Assembly: GCA_002280475.1 (NCBI GenBank)
Contig: NCEB01000021.1
Span: forward strand, 24,533-88,532
Length of the DNA stretch: 64,000 nt
Reading direction: 5' to 3'
From: Brevundimonas subvibrioides
GTDB lineage: Bacteria; Pseudomonadota; Alphaproteobacteria; Caulobacterales; Caulobacteraceae
Numbering within the stretch: the stretch's first letter is position 1; every line of letters begins with the position of its first letter. The notes beneath the pieces are model-generated. The model was not told where the DNA came from. It was given only the letters and a program-made list of their open reading frames with translations, and did not search any database. Shown piece after piece: positions 43,970 through 52,822 of this stretch. A program made the position numbers and the translations under genes.

Positions 43970-45078
43970 TCGAGATCGAAGTCAGGCGTGAGCGCGAGCA
44001 ATCCAGTCTCGATCTGATTCCACGTCAGGCGAAGCGCCTTCAGATCTTCGGGCGTGAACAGGTGCGCATGGTGCGACGCGGCGCGCAGCTTTCCGGCCTG
44101 TTTCAGAAGATCGAACACCGCCTCGGGGTCGTCGAAACCGGCCTCGAAGATCGCTTGGAAATGCTCCGGATGGCTCATGATCCGCGCGTAGTGGGCGTAG
44201 TCGGCGTGGTCGAAAACCTCCCCTCCCCGCTTCTTCCACTTCCCGAGCAAATCCTTGCAATCGCACAGCGGCAAGCGCTCATCCGGCCAGTCCTCGCCGT
44301 AGGTCTCCGCCATCACGGCATCGAGAATCTCGCGCAGGGTCAGTTCGTAGCGATGAACCAGCGTCTTGGCGCGCTTCACATGCGGCGGAGCGGAGTTGGC
44401 CTGGAGGCGGGCTTTAAGGCGACGCCGCTTCTCGGCCATGGTCAGAAGACGCCGTCTCGGCCAGTGCGACAGCCGCAGGCCCGCAGCATCAAGGAAGCTG
44501 CGATAGCCGGCCAGATTGGCGAACACCGGCATGTCGGTGATCGAGAAGACGCTGACAGCCTCCCGCACGCCGCGCGTCAGCCGGTCGCTCTCGGCGAACA
44601 TGTCAGCCATCGCCGACGCCCGCGCGAAGGCCTCGATCTGGGCGGGTCGCCCGATCGCCAAGGCGCTCGCGCCAAGGCCGCTGTCCGACAGTCGCAGTAT
44701 GCGATCGACGAAACTGTCCGTGGGCGTCCTGAAGCCCTCCAGAACGTCAGGCAGGGCGAAGCCCCTGGAAAGCTGGGCGATCCTTTCGGCATGCTCGATC
44801 AGGCCGTTCGGAAACGCAGCGCGATAGACCCGGTCCGCGTCTGCCTGAGCCTTCATGATGGCGCTGACGCCACCCATCCGATCCAGAAGCGGGTTCCGGC
44901 CCATCGCCGCATAGGCGAGCGGGGTGTCCAGCTTCATTCGGTCCGCTATGCCCAGCACGCCGCTCGCCCGGAGCATGTCGTGCTGGCGGCGAATGTCCTC
45001 GAACGGATCGGTTACGCCCCTTGCTGCGTCCAGCGTGGCGCGCAGGCCGGGCGGGATGAGATCACGCGGAAGCGTCAT
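43954..45078 (-). CDS. Swt1-type HEPN-domain protein, partner of MNT gene
   Basis: A 374-aa protein. The C-terminal part (about residues 240-330) reads YELTLREILDAVMAETYGED, then CKDLLGKWKKRGG and DHADYAHYARIMSHPEHF, resembling Swt1-like HEPN domains found in RNase-type toxins. The N-terminal two-thirds is helical with no family recognised. The ATG at 45078 was chosen since GAGG lies just upstream; the gene overlaps the MNT gene by 17 bases, a usual toxin-antitoxin arrangement. Confidence 0.6.
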   Translation of the reverse strand: MTLPRDLIPPGLRATLDAARGVTDPFEDIRRQHDMLRASGVLGIADRMKLDTPLAYAAMGRNPLLDRMGGVSAIMKAQADADRVYRAAFPNGLIEHAERIAQLSRGFALPDVLEGFRTPTDSFVDRILRLSDSGLGASALAIGRPAQIEAFARASAMADMFAESDRLTRGVREAVSVFSITDMPVFANLAGYRSFLDAAGLRLSHWPRRRLLTMAEKRRRLKARLQANSAPPHVKRAKTLVHRYELTLREILDAVMAETYGEDWPDERLPLCDCKDLLGKWKKRGGEVFDHADYAHYARIMSHPEHFQAIFEAGFDDPEAVFDLLKQAGKLRAASHHAHLFTPEDLKALRLTWNQIETGLLALTPDFDLEWAGV

Positions 45079-45979
45079 GGTTCGCCGCCTCACGCAGCCG
45101 GGCCAACCGCTCTTCGCAGACCGTGTCCGCCAGCCCGCGCAGCACCTCGACCCGCTGGGTCAGCCAGGCCAGTTCCTCGGCGCTGATCTTGTAGTGTTTG
45201 GAGTAGCGCGCCTTCACATAGGCCTCGCGCAGCAGTTCGAAGCAGCGGCGCTCGAACTTGGTCTCGCGCGGCCAGGCCTCGGCCAGCCGAGCGTCGATGG
45301 CCTCGCACTTCTTGCGCAGGAAGGCGAGGTTGTGGGCCTTGCCGCTGTAGAGCGTCACCACCAGCAGGACGCAGTGGTAGAGATGCTCACTCGCCTGATG
45401 CAGGCTGAAAGCCGCCAGCTTGTTGTTGTCGCGTTCGACATAGAAGGCGGCGCCGGCTTGAAACTCGCGGGAACTGGCCATCCAGTCGGCGAAAAATTCC
45501 TCGGCCTCCGCCAAGGCGACCTGAGCTTTGAGGTCCGCCGGCTTGCGCAGCTTGGCGCCCGGCGTGTCGAAGAGAACGATCCCCTCGCGGACTATGTCCG
45601 CCCAGAAGTAGCGCCCGCGGTCCAGTTGTTCATTCACGTCGTCGAGGCTGTGAACGATCAGGCTGACCGGAGTGCGGATCAGGGTCTCGCCCGGCATCAG
45701 CTTGTTCTCGGCGTCATGCCAGAACTCGCCGTCGGTCAGGTCTTCATGATCGACGACGATCAGCAGATCGAAATCCGAGAAGTAGCGCCCGACCGGATCG
45801 TGGACCCAGTCGCCGCGCGCATACGATCCGTAGAGGATGATCTTGAGGATCTTGCCGTTCTTCAGCCGATCGGCCCGGCGAGTCGCGACGGCCTCGGCGA
45901 ACGACTCCCGGATCACCTCGACCACCCGGCGCAGTTCCACCTGCTTGCGCGGCGGCAGATGATCGATCGAAGTCTTCAT
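45062..45979 (-). CDS. Nucleotidyltransferase-HEPN fusion protein (MNT family)
   Basis: A 305-aa protein. The minimal nucleotidyltransferase motif is IILYGSYARGDW followed by FSDFDLLIVV (G-S and D-x-D). A C-terminal HEPN-like helical domain carries LHQASEHLYHCVLLVVTLYSGKAHNL. In HEPN/MNT systems the MNT protein AMPylates the HEPN RNase as antitoxin. Here both an internal HEPN and a separate HEPN gene exist. First gene of a two-gene operon. Confidence 0.75.
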   Translation of the reverse strand: MKTSIDHLPPRKQVELRRVVEVIRESFAEAVATRRADRLKNGKILKIILYGSYARGDWVHDPVGRYFSDFDLLIVVDHEDLTDGEFWHDAENKLMPGETLIRTPVSLIVHSLDDVNEQLDRGRYFWADIVREGIVLFDTPGAKLRKPADLKAQVALAEAEEFFADWMASSREFQAGAAFYVERDNNKLAAFSLHQASEHLYHCVLLVVTLYSGKAHNLAFLRKKCEAIDARLAEAWPRETKFERRCFELLREAYVKARYSKHYKISAEELAWLTQRVEVLRGLADTVCEERLARLREAANHDASA

Positions 45980-46050
45980 GGGCAGAGTCTCGCCGAAGCC
46001 GTCCGTAACGGCAAGCGCATAGGGCGCCCACGGTTATGATGACGGCCTTT

Positions 46051-46064
46051 TGAGTTGCAACTCA
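46051..46064. promoter_or_regulatory. 14-bp perfect palindrome between divergent genes
   Basis: TGAGTTGCAACTCA is symmetrical without spacer and lies between the MNT gene (start 45979, minus) and a small plus-strand ORF (46105). It is a good candidate operator for a dimeric regulator controlling the MNT/HEPN unit. Confidence 0.45.
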
Positions 46065-46104
46065 GAGGCGGCGTTGGTCTGTGCCGCCTTGAAAGGGGGG
46101 CGCC

Positions 46105-46269
46105 ATGAGGTCCGAACCGGACATCCAGCCCGAACGCGACGGTCGCACGCACGAAGAGATCGCTCGCCTGGCCGAACAACTCGCCGAGCATGGCTTCTAT
46201 GTTGTGGGCACCCTGCTGGCCAGCGAGACGCCGAAACCCGCAGCCGAGGCGACGAAGCGGCCGAACTAG
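46105..46269 (+). CDS. Small hypothetical protein (54 aa)
   Basis: Starts MRSEPDIQPERDGRTHEEIA with an AGGGGGG ribosome site 4 bases before the ATG, and continues LAEQLAEHGFYVVGTLLASE. Helical centre, charged ends. Not recognised. Position next to a palindrome suggests it could be a small regulator. Confidence 0.4.
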   Translation: MRSEPDIQPERDGRTHEEIARLAEQLAEHGFYVVGTLLASETPKPAAEATKRPN

Positions 46270-46301
46270 GCCGTTCCGACAGATCAAAGTCCGTCGGGCG
46301 A

Positions 46302-46697
46302 TCAGCCTTGCTGATCGGTGGTGTTGAGCAGCGACGAGATCGCCACCACGACCTGCGCCGGCGCGAAAGGCTTGGCGATCATGACGCTGCTCGGGACGCC
46401 GTGGGCTGTCCATTCGTGACCGTCGGTACCGCTAACGTAGACCACGGGCAGGTTAGGATGGAGCTCGCGAGCCTGTCGCGCCACCGTCCAGCCGTCCATA
46501 CCCTCGCCGAGTTTGATGTCGGTCACCAGGCCGACGATGTCCGAGCCACGGGTCCTGAGGATTGCGAGGCCCTCCTCGGCGTTGGACGCCACGACCACGC
46601 TGAAACCCGCGTCGTTGAGACCGTCTTCGACCAGTTGTTGGGTAAGCACCTCGTCCTCGACATAGAGGACGACGGCGGCTGACGGCCCCGCACTCAT
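46302..46697 (-). CDS. Single-domain response regulator
   Basis: A 131-aa receiver domain. VVLYVEDEVLTQQLV carries the acidic pair, LVTDIKLGEGMDG the phosphorylated Asp, VYVSGTDG the Thr/Ser switch region, and IAKPFAP the Lys. No output domain. No histidine kinase is encoded nearby. An ATG at 46697 was chosen over the TTG 6 bases earlier. Confidence 0.85.
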   Translation of the reverse strand: MSAGPSAAVVLYVEDEVLTQQLVEDGLNDAGFSVVVASNAEEGLAILRTRGSDIVGLVTDIKLGEGMDGWTVARQARELHPNLPVVYVSGTDGHEWTAHGVPSSVMIAKPFAPAQVVVAISSLLNTTDQQG

Positions 46698-47012
46698 CTG
46701 CAACTAACTTTCACACCGCCCCCCGAAGCCGGACTGCGTGAGCGCCGACACTGGCGCGGCTCGCAGTGATCCGGGAATGGATGATGCAGGCCAAGGTTCC
46801 GGGGCCGTCGGTTAATTTGTACGGAGCCGGACAGTCGTTTGGCGGGCGCATGGGCGTGGTTGGCGGGGCCTTGGCCTTGGCCTTGGCCTTGGCCTTGGCC
46901 TTGGCCTTGGCCTTGGCCTTGGCCTTGGCCTTGCGGGGATGCCTCTGTCGATCGGCGCCGCGGTAGGATTCATTGCCGTATCGGGGGTCGTGATCCTCAA
47001 GGCCTGGTGTTG
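46698..47012. other. Gap containing microsatellite
   Basis: No conserved gene. Open frames across the repeat give Leu-Ala, Trp-Pro and Arg-Pro dipeptide runs, which are by-products of the hexamer. A 24-codon hydrophobic frame (46939-47013) follows the repeat but lacks support. Confidence 0.5.
46867..46933. repeat. (TTGGCC)n hexanucleotide microsatellite
   Basis: Ten uninterrupted TTGGCC units (46871-46930) with a partial unit at each side. Because the unit is six bases, copy-number change keeps reading frame. It lies 80 bases before the IS110 remnant. Each unit contains the self-complementary GGCC. Confidence 0.95.
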
Positions 47013-47366
47013 ATGCAGGCGATCCGTCAGCGGGCGGCCGAGGGCGTCGGGTCAGCCCTAGCTTCGCTGGACGGCGCCCACTTCGGGCTGACGCCTCGAC
47101 GCTTCCAGTCAGGCGAGAAGGACAATCCCGGCCGCATCTCCCACGCCGGCGACTCTGACGTGCGCGCCACCCTCTACGCCGCCGCCAACGCCATGCTCAT
47201 GCGCTCGATCGCCTGGTCCAGCCTGAAGGCCTGGGGCATGCGGCTGATGAAGACCAAGGGCCGGCGACGCGCCATCGTCGCCGTGGCCCGCAAGCTCGCT
47301 GTCGTCCTGCACCGCATGTGGGCCGACGGCACGGAGTTCCGGCACGGATCGGAGGCTGCGGCATGA
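47013..47366 (+). pseudogene. IS110-family transposase remnant (C-terminal fragment)
   Basis: About 118 codons encoding the C-terminal domain: GAHFGLTPRRFQSGEKDN, RISHAGDSDVRATLYAAANA, then AIVAVARKLAVVLHRMW, the hallmark end of IS110/IS116/IS902 transposases. The N-terminal DEDD catalytic domain (about 200 residues) is absent, so it cannot transpose. It marks a past insertion beside the defence operon. No terminal repeats are expected in this family. Confidence 0.8.
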
Positions 47367-47669
47367 CCTGACCTACCGCACCACAATCCGATCCTGGCCG
47401 GATCGTCCCACGCGGACGACGGGATGGATGAAGCCGAAAATGACTGCTGCGCTTCGAGCGCGTCCAAAAGCGAGGCTCTCCAGACCCTGATCCCATGCAT
47501 GCGTGCAGCGGCTCCGCTCGCAAGGAGCCACCTAGACTGCGAAGAGAAGCGTGACCCGCGTGATCGATCAGGCCGACGATCAAACCAGCTTGACCCCCAT
47601 GCCCGATTAGAGAAGCGGACATTAGTTCCTGAGCAAGAGCGGACATGCATCCTTACATCGATCACCCGT
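47367..47669. other. Gap between IS110 remnant and defence operon end
   Basis: About 300 bases with no gene or hairpin that I can support. It may retain noncoding ends of the IS110 element. Confidence 0.5.
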
Positions 47670-48245
47670 TTAGGTCGGGCGGAAAACGTCTTGCATGCCA
47701 GCGTTCATGACTAGCGTGCCCTCATCAAAGCGTTGGAGCTCCACGAAATCCGCTCGCTCGAAAATCGACCAGATGTTGCGCTCGGCCCTTGCCAGCAGAA
47801 GCTGGATTGCGAGCAGGCGCCGGGTCATCGCCTGGCAGTCGTTGACGTCAAGGAGCCCCGGCCAGGCACCTTCATGGAAAAGCCGGTGGATGAAATAGTC
47901 CCGTTTGTCCTTCACCCATCGGAGGTATGCGATGTCATCGGGGGCCACCGGGTGGGACTCGAGAATCTTGATCAAGCTGCCTAGGGTCGAGCTTTGAAGA
48001 CGCGCTTTCTTCTCCAGCGACTGCGACCATCGATCAAGGTCGGCTCCCAAAGCCTTTTTCAGCTTCACGCGATCGCACATGTGCATCGCGGAGATCAGCA
48101 TATCCTCCAGCTTCCCTATCGCGAGATAGGTTCCGGCCATCTCCTGGCAGTATCGAAAACGCGCGAACTCGAGGTCAGACATGCCCTCGAGAAGCATCAG
48201 GTGCTGGGCTTTGGTGAAGGTCGGAGGGAACATGTCGTCAGACAC
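47670..48245 (-). CDS. HEPN-like protein, last gene of the defence operon
   Basis: A 191-aa helical protein. LRWVKDKRDYFIHRLFHEGAW contains R-x4-H (RDYFIH), the catalytic pattern of HEPN ribonucleases. The remainder has no recognised family. It starts directly after the PIN-gene stop, so it is co-transcribed. It could be an RNA-cleaving effector or a partner of the PIN protein. Confidence 0.55.
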   Translation of the reverse strand: MSDDMFPPTFTKAQHLMLLEGMSDLEFARFRYCQEMAGTYLAIGKLEDMLISAMHMCDRVKLKKALGADLDRWSQSLEKKARLQSSTLGSLIKILESHPVAPDDIAYLRWVKDKRDYFIHRLFHEGAWPGLLDVNDCQAMTRRLLAIQLLLARAERNIWSIFERADFVELQRFDEGTLVMNAGMQDVFRPT

Positions 48246-48866
48246 TCACAGCCATAGGCCAGCCCAAGGTTTGATGTGCGCCCACCACTCAAGGGGCGTC
48301 AGGATCCGGATCGGCAATAGAGGAAGGCTCTCTCTCTTGCGCACGATCGTCCGTCGGTCGCAGGTGCAGAACACGTCACAGTCATAACCGATCGCGTTGC
48401 CGATCAGCTCCCTGTCGGCCAAGTCTGGCAACGCCGCTGCGAACGGGGCGTCGATCAGCTGTCGACCGAGATTCGCGGCATAGGCGCTGTCCGGACCGGG
48501 GAGCGCAACAAGCTGCACGGCGTAGTCCAGCAGTTCCGCTCTGACGTCTTCGTCAAGTGTATTCCGGATTTCATGCAGCGACTTTTCCGACGCCAGGATG
48601 TCCCAGTTCGCCCGGGCGCCGACCTGAAAAACGTGCATCAGGGCTTCGATGTCATGGGCTCGGGTCTTGTCGAAGGTCGACGATATCGGCACCTGCTCGA
48701 ACACCTGCTCGCTGTGCTTCACCAGCAGGTTCAGAACATTCGTATCGAGGAACACCCGGCGCGGGATAGCCTCGAACGGATGGCGAGCGCAGTCTTCCGT
48801 GTGCTCGGGCCCGCTTTGGTAGAGCAGCCACTTTCCTCGCTCAGGATCCCAGTGCTCAAGGCCCAT
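48246..48866 (-). CDS. PIN-domain nuclease
   Basis: A 206-aa protein. The PIN motif is RRVFLDTNVLNLLVK (first Asp), a central EIRNTLDED region, and DRELIGNAIGYDCDVFCTCDRRTI (acidic residues for metal binding). PIN domains cleave RNA or single-stranded DNA. The ATG at 48866 overlaps the 3' end of the methyltransferase gene by 11 bases; an earlier start at 48896 overlaps more. Belongs to the DISARM-like operon; possible effector. Confidence 0.8.
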   Translation of the reverse strand: MGLEHWDPERGKWLLYQSGPEHTEDCARHPFEAIPRRVFLDTNVLNLLVKHSEQVFEQVPISSTFDKTRAHDIEALMHVFQVGARANWDILASEKSLHEIRNTLDEDVRAELLDYAVQLVALPGPDSAYAANLGRQLIDAPFAAALPDLADRELIGNAIGYDCDVFCTCDRRTIVRKRESLPLLPIRILTPLEWWAHIKPWAGLWL

Positions 48867-50598
48867 CGGGATGCTCGATCGCGGCGGACAGGTCACCGGA
48901 TGACGCGTTCGGCGCTGGGCTGGCCTCCGACGTCAATCTGAGCAATGGGCGGGCCAGCCGCAGTTTCTCCAACAGCCGGACCGAGATGGAGGCCGACCCG
49001 CACATCCGGTCAAGCTGCTCACTCGCCGCCGGGTCGTTCAAGGCCTTGGCGAGGGCTTGTCCGTCCCAGGCTTCGCCCTCTCGCGGAACCAGAAGAATGA
49101 CGTGGTTTTCCGCGACGACGCCGCCATGAGCCTGGAGGAACCCCGCGGGTATCAAGGCCGCGGCGATCCGGCGCTTCTGCCCTCGCGACGACGTTCTCTG
49201 GACGGCGACGCACTCCGTCCGGACGATGTACGGCGCGGTCGCCGGCGCATCGACCCAGCCCTTTCCCCTGTGTTTCCGTCCACGATCAAAGTCGAAGACG
49301 CCATCCGGTGCGATCGCCTTCGCCCAGACCAGAGGATAACGACCGGGGCCGGGTTTCGCGTGCAGACGTTCACCCTGCCGGTTGGCGACAAGATAGCCGA
49401 TGGCACCGCGATAGCCCCATGTCAGCAAGGTGGCGGTTCCCTCCTGATCCTCGCCCGGCAGGCGCCATGGCTCGCCTCCCGGTTCGACGACGGCGCTGCC
49501 CACCGGGCGAAAAGATCCGTCGGCCCGGAGGACGCCGCTGCTTACCGTCGCCCGTTCCCCGTCGTTTGGAGCCTCGCCGCGACGCCGCAAGACGACGAAG
49601 CAGGCGTCCTGGGTGGCGTCGAGAAACACATCGCTCCGCTTCTCGATGATATCGACGACCAGAACCTCCGCGAGTTCATCTATGCGCGACCGGAAGGTTG
49701 TGAACTCTGGTCCGCCAAGAAAGGACGCCGGGATCACATAGCCGACGAGGCCGCCGGTTGGCACCTGATCCACCGCCCGGCGCAGGAACATCGCGTAGAG
49801 GTTCAATCGACCGCTGGCGATATCCTCGAACTCCGCCTGACGCTCCGTGAGAAGGGCGCGGGGCAGCCGGAGATAGGGGGGATTGCCGATCTCGTGATCG
49901 ACGGCGTGGTCGCCGGCGAACTCCTGGTCGAGACTGTCGCCCGTCGCCACGATCTCGAGGGCGGCGACGCCTGCGGCTTGGATGTGGAACTCGTCAGTGA
50001 GCATCCTGCGGACCAGGGCGTTCGCGAGCGTGGCCAGGTCAGGATCGATTTCACGCCCGAAGAGCTGAGCCGGCAAGCGCGTCAGGATCTCATCGTCCGC
50101 GACGCCGGCGTCTCGCCAACTCTTCACCTTTCGACGGGCCAAAGGCACGAGGAAGGCGGCGCCGCCGGCGGCGGGATCGCGCAACCGATCCTGCGTCAGA
50201 TCGAGCCCCAAATCCGTCAGTCGCGAGATGAGATGATCGACCAGATGCGGTGGGGTGAAATATGCGCCCAACCGCTTCCTTCGGTCGCCCGGCATCAGGA
50301 TGGCGTAAACACAGGCGATCGCATGGTCGCGCCAGGCGGGGGCGAGCCGTCGGAGGCTGGTGACGACCTCCGCCTCCCCCCTGCCCTCGATAAGGTCCAG
50401 GCATACGCCCAACGCATCGATGGAGCCCCCCTTGGGACGGTATCGCCGCATGATCTCCTTAATGAGAGGACCAGCCTCATCGGCGTGACTGATTTCGGGG
50501 TTCTCCGCACCAGGAGCAGGCGTTGCGGACCGGGCTCCGCCCGTCTCTCCAGGTGAAGACCTCTCTGTGGAGGCGATGATCGCCAGGGACGCCGTCAT
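48856..50598 (-). CDS. N6-adenine DNA methyltransferase (DISARM-associated)
   Basis: A 580-aa Eco57I/PglX-like methyltransferase. Motif X is GAYFTPPHLVDHL, motif I is LRDPAAGGAAFLV (usual consensus DPACGSGxFL), and motif IV is IGNPPYLRL with N239-PPY. The C-terminal half is probably target recognition. It modifies host DNA, likely to mark it as self for the linked DrmA/DrmB system. Overlaps the drmB stop by 4 bases. DrmMI of class 1 DISARM is considerably larger. Confidence 0.82.
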   Translation of the reverse strand: MTASLAIIASTERSSPGETGGARSATPAPGAENPEISHADEAGPLIKEIMRRYRPKGGSIDALGVCLDLIEGRGEAEVVTSLRRLAPAWRDHAIACVYAILMPGDRRKRLGAYFTPPHLVDHLISRLTDLGLDLTQDRLRDPAAGGAAFLVPLARRKVKSWRDAGVADDEILTRLPAQLFGREIDPDLATLANALVRRMLTDEFHIQAAGVAALEIVATGDSLDQEFAGDHAVDHEIGNPPYLRLPRALLTERQAEFEDIASGRLNLYAMFLRRAVDQVPTGGLVGYVIPASFLGGPEFTTFRSRIDELAEVLVVDIIEKRSDVFLDATQDACFVVLRRRGEAPNDGERATVSSGVLRADGSFRPVGSAVVEPGGEPWRLPGEDQEGTATLLTWGYRGAIGYLVANRQGERLHAKPGPGRYPLVWAKAIAPDGVFDFDRGRKHRGKGWVDAPATAPYIVRTECVAVQRTSSRGQKRRIAAALIPAGFLQAHGGVVAENHVILLVPREGEAWDGQALAKALNDPAASEQLDRMCGSASISVRLLEKLRLARPLLRLTSEASPAPNASSGDLSAAIEHPDGP

Positions 50599-52820
50599 GA
50601 CGACGAATTCAGCGCCGATCGGCGCCTTGCGATCTCGTAAAACCCGACCAGCGGCGCGCCGTTGTCATCCCAGCGTGGCGTCCCCCGGCCGATCAGGACC
50701 GACCGTGACAGCAGCTCGTTGCGGGTCAAGCAGGCGTTCTCGGGGATCAGGACGCAGTCAGGGCAGGCGCCCCCTCGATGGCTGCAGACGCTTTCGGACC
50801 CACATCGAAGGCTGACGGGATTGACCATCTGATCCAGGACTTCGTTCCCGAACTGCGGATCACCGCGGTCGCGCCACATGGACGACAGGTTCCCTAAATC
50901 CATGGTCATTCCGCGCCGATAGACCAGAATCGCGAGGTCCGGGGTAAAGATGTGTTCGCCGAAAGAGCCGAGATCGAGGCCTGACATCGAGGCGGACACG
51001 CCGATGAGATGGTGGGCTATGGAGTGAAGCAAGGTGTAGACCAGAGGATAGGCGCGCCGGGGCACCGAGCGCTCCCGCCGGTACTCGTCCAGAAAGCGTG
51101 AGAACCGGGACGTTGGATCATGCTGGATCGCGGCGAACTCCTCGATCAGCCGACCGCCCAATCCGACTCCTGGCGGCGCTGGCGCGGGGATGACCCCGTT
51201 TGCGTCCAGCCACTCCAGGACCGTGGCCTCGTCCAGTCGGAGGTAGAAGCCCTCGTTGGACTGCAACAGACAGAGGACAGGATGTCGGGCCCCGTCGCCG
51301 ACCTGAACCTTGTCGAACAGACGCAATCGGACCGGGAGCTCCGCATCGCCCGCCTTGTCGCGGGTCACCGTCGGTGAGGACGAGGTTCGGGTATAGCCGA
51401 ACGTATATTCGCAGACCCTCACATCGCGGATCAGGCGCATCTCCGCCACCCCGAGGAGATCAAGACGACGCCTGCTCTCGCGCCTTAGCTGATCAAACTG
51501 TAGGTCGGTCAGGCCATCGGGGCGGAGAAACCGATCAAGAAGAGTGACATCGACTGAAACCTCCTTGCCGTCGCTCATCTGGCCGCCGTGCAGCTTCTCC
51601 TCCACAAGCGTGTGGTGATCCACGCTCATTCGCACCGGGTCGAACCGCCGCACGTAGTTCTGGCGCTCGCGACAGGCCGCGACGATCCCGGGCGACGCCG
51701 CTTGATGGCCTGCGAAGACGGTGGCGTTCCAATCGGTCTCCCGCTCTGCGAGGCCGGAACTCGCGGCCTCGATCTGGTCCTGGGGAGTCGCGCCGCCGGC
51801 GATGAGGGTGTCGATGAGGGACCGCATCGTGACGTAGTTGCGCCACTCATTTTCACGCCCCGCCGCTACAAGCAGGCGTTCCTTTTCGCCGTCTGTCAGA
51901 TGGCTGGGCGGATAGCCGTAACGGGTTGAGATGAAGGCTTCGAGCTGCGCGACGCGACTCGCTCCCAGAAGCGACACATACTCATCCTCATCGAAGACCA
52001 GCAGCCGATCGCCGTGGGGATAGTAGGCGGCCGATGCGCGATAGGACACCGGCTCCATGTTCATCTCGGCGACAAGGGCCAAGTTCTGATCCAGCTGCGG
52101 CCCCAGAAGCTCCAGGGTCCGACGGTCGCGCTGCAGGATAGGCCGAACAGTCCGGCAATCCACACACTCGAAATGCCAGCCGGCCAGGGCGCCCGGAGGC
52201 CTTCGCAGAAAGAACCGTTCAGAATCGCACGCGCTACACCTCGAGATGTCCCTGATCTCGCCGCGGCTGGAGACCCAGTGCCGATAGTTGGGGGTGAGCG
52301 CCTCGATTTCCCCCGACCAATGAGTCAGTACGACATCGATCTGTTGCCAGTCGTTGGCGCAGCTCGCGCGACCGGTAGGGCAGGCCTGAGGAAAGCGTTC
52401 CGCATCCGCGGCCAGACGATCCAGCCGACGACACTCCCGATGAAGACCGCAGCGGGTGCAGGCGAACGCCAACGGGAAAGGGACGTAGCCGACCGCATCG
52501 GGGATCTGGAATTCGAGTTCGCCCAATCGAACGCGGACGGCGTCCTCGCTCAGCACTCGACCATCGACGGCCAGGGCGGCGGGAACCGGATGGCGGAGAT
52601 TTTGCCCTCGCATCGCGCGCAAGGCCCATGCCTCGAAATACTCCTGGATTTGCTCGCTGATGAGGCGCCGGGTGATGGGCCGCAGCTCGGCGGGGGGATT
52701 GCCGCTCAGCGGAAGCGCCATGCATCCGCCGGAGCCGCCCTCGAACGTGAACAGGCTGTGGGGCGCATAGGCCGTCGCGAGCTGGCTGCGAGAGCGTTGC
52801 ATGGCGGGCGGTTTGCTCAT
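50595..52820 (-). CDS. drmB: DISARM DrmB-like protein (DUF1998)
   Basis: A 741-aa protein. The C-terminal DUF1998 region has YPLVYTLLHSIAHHLIGVS and CPDCVLIPENACLTRNELLSR. Cys pairs in the N-terminal half (CTRCGLHREC, CSACDSERFF...CVDC) suggest zinc ribbons. In DISARM, DrmB binds the DrmA helicase and regulates DNA loading. It lies 2 bases downstream of drmA and overlaps the methyltransferase gene. Confidence 0.82.
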   Translation of the reverse strand: MSKPPAMQRSRSQLATAYAPHSLFTFEGGSGGCMALPLSGNPPAELRPITRRLISEQIQEYFEAWALRAMRGQNLRHPVPAALAVDGRVLSEDAVRVRLGELEFQIPDAVGYVPFPLAFACTRCGLHRECRRLDRLAADAERFPQACPTGRASCANDWQQIDVVLTHWSGEIEALTPNYRHWVSSRGEIRDISRCSACDSERFFLRRPPGALAGWHFECVDCRTVRPILQRDRRTLELLGPQLDQNLALVAEMNMEPVSYRASAAYYPHGDRLLVFDEDEYVSLLGASRVAQLEAFISTRYGYPPSHLTDGEKERLLVAAGRENEWRNYVTMRSLIDTLIAGGATPQDQIEAASSGLAERETDWNATVFAGHQAASPGIVAACRERQNYVRRFDPVRMSVDHHTLVEEKLHGGQMSDGKEVSVDVTLLDRFLRPDGLTDLQFDQLRRESRRRLDLLGVAEMRLIRDVRVCEYTFGYTRTSSSPTVTRDKAGDAELPVRLRLFDKVQVGDGARHPVLCLLQSNEGFYLRLDEATVLEWLDANGVIPAPAPPGVGLGGRLIEEFAAIQHDPTSRFSRFLDEYRRERSVPRRAYPLVYTLLHSIAHHLIGVSASMSGLDLGSFGEHIFTPDLAILVYRRGMTMDLGNLSSMWRDRGDPQFGNEVLDQMVNPVSLRCGSESVCSHRGGACPDCVLIPENACLTRNELLSRSVLIGRGTPRWDDNGAPLVGFYEIARRRSALNSSS

Positions 52821-52822
52821 CG

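Noticed and set aside
46867..46933. CRISPR array
   Set aside because: Repeat units are contiguous hexamers without spacers. No other regularly spaced repeats were seen in the window.
46766..47000. Leu-Ala, Trp-Pro or Arg-Pro repeat proteins across the microsatellite
   Set aside because: Three frames are open only because of the hexamer; no ribosome site or conserved flanks.
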